Origin: Caldifarciminota bacterium
GTDB lineage: Bacteria; WOR-3; Hydrothermia; WGAB01
NCBI GenBank assembly: GCA_015489295.1
Contig: WGAB01000226.1
Coordinates: 1 to 6,617 of the forward strand
Length of the DNA: 6,617 nucleotides
Reading direction: 5' to 3'
Below, in pieces: positions 4,857 through 6,617 of the stretch. Numbering within the stretch: position 1 is the first letter of the stretch; every line of letters begins with the position of its first letter. A model generated the notes under the pieces. The model saw only the letters and a program-made list of their open reading frames with translations, searched no databases and was not told the DNA's origin. A program made the translations under genes and the position numbers.

Positions 4857-6470
4857 TTAATCACCCTCCTGAATGTCAGGTCGCATAGCGCGAAGTTCAG
4901 CTAGTTCCAGGGCATCTAACAAGGGAGTTTTCCAGATGAGTTGGCCATTCTCCTTACTTTTCCACCAAAAGCGGACAGGGATTTCATCCTCTCTTTCAGC
5001 TTGAAAGGCTGTAGCCAAATCCTCTAAGGCATCTATGAGCCTCTCCACCTTTTCACGATGTTCGCCACTCCTTCGCCGGGCTAGGTCATAAAGAATTTGA
5101 GAAAGGGCGGCCCAGCGGCCCTTTTCTAGGGACTCGCCCCAGCGATGGCGCAGGCTGCGAGGCCATGGGGCGAGGATGTTGACTACTTCTTGCATCTTCT
5201 TCGCCTGGGCTAGGGTAAAGGGCCGCGCGATCAAGTGGAAATCACCGAACTTGTATTGTTCGGTGATAGACTCAGCTTTGGTTACGGCAATGGCGTTTGG
5301 CAACCACAGGAAGTTAATGACGCTTGCCTCTGCCTGACGGGCCTTGGCTTTGGCTTTCTTTAGCAAGTCAGTTACCAGCGCTTCCAGATACCACACCGGG
5401 TGCTTGGCAGCAGCCACCGCGATTCCTACCGAGGCGGTGATCTTCTTGGGCCAGACATCGGGCCAGTAGCCCAGACGGTTTTCCGCTTCTTTTTGTACAT
5501 AGCGTTCAAAGCGTTCCAGAAAAGCGATGGCCACATCCCAGACATACCCGGCCTGAATCAGCAAAGTGACATCATCACCGCCGATATTAAGGATTTCAAA
5601 AGGCCAAACCTGCTCCTGTTCTAGCGGCTTTTGGCAGACTTCCCAAAGGGCTTCGTATATGGCTTGTTCTGTGCCCTTCGTTAGCGCCCTGGATAGGGCC
5701 GCATATTCTTTCTCGTCTTTGACTTTCTGTAGCAAGCCGCCGATATTGTTCCCATCAGCATAAAAAAAAGCCACATAACGTCGTCGTGCACTTTTAGCCA
5801 GTTCATCTAGGTCTTTAGGAGGGGTAGAAAGCAGAGAGTTCCTCTTTGTTTCTAAAAACTTGTCAAATCCCCGATGCCGATGGGCCTGGCTCGTCTTATA
5901 GCGTTTAAAACATACATAACACACACGCTTTGTTTCGGAGATACCCGCTTCGGTGTAGAGAATCTTCTCTTCCGCAACCCGCTTACCGCAAATATCGCAC
6001 CGTTTGCCGAAGGGGAAGGCTTCAATAAAAGGCACGCTCTGCTTTTGTTGCTTGGCCTCCCGCAAGCGGGCGGCTAGGAATGCGATGCGGCAGGCAAATT
6101 CACCGGCACTCTGAGCTTCCTGATGGGCCTTAACCAAACGACCTGCCCAGCCGTCGGCGATGTCCGACGTAACAGAAGGCGTTTCAGAGCCGTTTTCATA
6201 CACCACCGTAACCGTGGCCACCTGGGTGTCTCTCAGGTATATGCATTCAATACCACGTTTTATCTCCTCTGCCTTGTCCGCAGGCACTTCAAACAGGAAA
6301 CCTCCTCCGGAGCAGTAAATCGTTTTGCCTCCCTGCTCTTCCACATATTCGCAGACTTGCTTTTCGCAGTCCACCAAGTGTTGACTTCCCCCTCGGATTT
6401 GAGGCAACGAAGAGGCCTCGAAGACATAGGATTTGATGGCATCCACATCGCCTATTAGAAAAATCCTCAT
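4857..6470 (-). CDS. cas10: Cas10, HD-less large subunit with intact GGDD cyclase/palm motif
   Basis: This 537-residue protein is the signature large subunit of type III effector complexes. Residues 1-110 form a first palm-like domain with the CSGGGF strand (53-58). A zinc site follows, CDIC at 158-161 and CYVC at 184-187. The second palm domain has FYADGNNIG (236-244), the catalytic-type NIGGDD (295-300) and ASVGIAVA (346-353). Residues from about 420 to the end look all-helical (D4-like). The intact GGDD predicts synthesis of cyclic oligoadenylate from ATP on target RNA binding. There is no N-terminal HD nuclease domain: the protein begins directly with the palm, and the start overlaps cas6 (ATGA) behind an AGGAGG ribosome site 5 bases upstream. 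So the domain is absent, not missed by a wrong start. An HD-less Cas10 is typical of subtype III-D. The gene is AT-richer than csx10 downstream and contains a T8 run before the ADG motif. Confidence 0.97.
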   Translation of the reverse strand: MRIFLIGDVDAIKSYVFEASSLPQIRGGSQHLVDCEKQVCEYVEEQGGKTIYCSGGGFLFEVPADKAEEIKRGIECIYLRDTQVATVTVVYENGSETPSVTSDIADGWAGRLVKAHQEAQSAGEFACRIAFLAARLREAKQQKQSVPFIEAFPFGKRCDICGKRVAEEKILYTEAGISETKRVCYVCFKRYKTSQAHRHRGFDKFLETKRNSLLSTPPKDLDELAKSARRRYVAFFYADGNNIGGLLQKVKDEKEYAALSRALTKGTEQAIYEALWEVCQKPLEQEQVWPFEILNIGGDDVTLLIQAGYVWDVAIAFLERFERYVQKEAENRLGYWPDVWPKKITASVGIAVAAAKHPVWYLEALVTDLLKKAKAKARQAEASVINFLWLPNAIAVTKAESITEQYKFGDFHLIARPFTLAQAKKMQEVVNILAPWPRSLRHRWGESLEKGRWAALSQILYDLARRRSGEHREKVERLIDALEDLATAFQAEREDEIPVRFWWKSKENGQLIWKTPLLDALELAELRAMRPDIQEGD

Positions 6471-6617
6471 CTCGCCCTCCTCTCCACCACCTCTATCATC
6501 CCGAAGCCTTGGCTGTTTTTGGCGCCGAGGCCCGCGGCATAGGCCAGCTCGAAATAAGGCCGGGGAAGATTAAGCTCATAAAGACCGGTCCAGCCCTTAA
6601 TCCAGTAGCCCTTAAAA
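6467..6617 (-). CDS. cas6: Cas6 crRNA-processing endoribonuclease, C-terminal 49 residues (partial)
   Basis: Only the 3' end is in the window; the frame is open to the right edge and ends in TGA. The 49 visible residues contain GLGAKNSQGFGMIEV, the glycine-rich loop that closes the second ferredoxin-like fold of Cas6 and helps bind the crRNA repeat. It is preceded by a GWTGLYEL strand and an FELAYAAG helix typical of Cas6 C-termini. Cas6 cleaves the precursor CRISPR transcript within each repeat. The catalytic residues, usually in the N-terminal half, lie outside the window, so activity cannot be judged. The TGA overlaps the cas10 start codon (ATGA), so cas6 is the upstream partner in the same operon. 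Another RAMP protein could carry such a loop, but this G-loop sequence and the position next to cas10 make Cas6 by far the best call. Confidence 0.9.
   Translation of the reverse strand, partial: FKGYWIKGWTGLYELNLPRPYFELAYAAGLGAKNSQGFGMIEVVERRAR

Noticed and set aside
6123..6458. Plus-strand open frame of 111 residues opposite the cas10 start
   Set aside because: Opposite the conserved first palm domain of cas10; no motif or context.
4218..6470. Type III-A (Csm) or III-B (Cmr) assignment
   Set aside because: Cas10 lacks an HD domain, the Cas5-like gene is Csx10-type, and there are several distinct single cas7 genes plus a csx19-like gene, which fits III-D better.
1..6617. CRISPR array, cas1/cas2, promoter or terminator
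   Set aside because: No regularly spaced direct repeats, no adaptation gene motifs, and no intergenic gap longer than 11 bases in which a promoter or terminator could sit.

Overview
The window is the effector-gene core of a type III CRISPR-Cas locus. All genes lie on the minus strand, so the operon reads right to left: cas6 (3' end only), cas10, a short Csm3-like cas7, csx10, a cas11/csm2-like small subunit, two more csm3-like cas7 genes, a probable csx19, and the 5' end of a further RAMP gene that runs off the left edge. The combination of a Cas10 without an HD nuclease domain, a Csx10 (Cas5-like) protein and several distinct single-copy Cas7 proteins points to subtype III-D.

The genes are packed with almost no spacing. 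There are four ATGA stop/start overlaps (cas6/cas10, cas7-1/csx10, csx10/cas11, csx19/last RAMP), one directly abutting TAA-ATG (cas10/cas7-1), two 3-base gaps (cas11/cas7-2, cas7-2/cas7-3) and one 11-base gap (cas7-3/csx19). Nearly every start has a strong GAGG/AGGAGG-type Shine-Dalgarno sequence, so this is one translationally coupled operon. No promoter, terminator, CRISPR array, adaptation gene (cas1/cas2) or CARF-domain effector is visible. The promoter must lie to the right of the window.

Expected working: Cas6 cuts the precursor crRNA. The Cas7 proteins line the crRNA-target duplex, and at least three of them keep an Asp where Csm3 has its target-RNA-cleaving residue. Csx10 should cap the crRNA handle end next to Cas10, with Cas11 along the inside. 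Cas10 keeps the GGDD motif and so is predicted to make cyclic oligoadenylates, but it has no HD DNase.

The most interesting feature is gene order. cas7-1, csx10 and cas11, then cas7-2 and cas7-3, then csx19 and a long-type RAMP, are collinear with the domains of the fused type III-Dv proteins. Without csx10 and csx19, they are also collinear with the domains of the single-protein effector Cas7-11/gRAMP of type III-E. The window looks like an unfused version of that architecture.

The host is a bacterium by its ribosome sites and compact operon. The protein style and subtype would fit a thermophilic or Chloroflexota-like lineage, but nothing in the window fixes the taxon. The cas10 end is visibly more AT-rich than the csx10 region.
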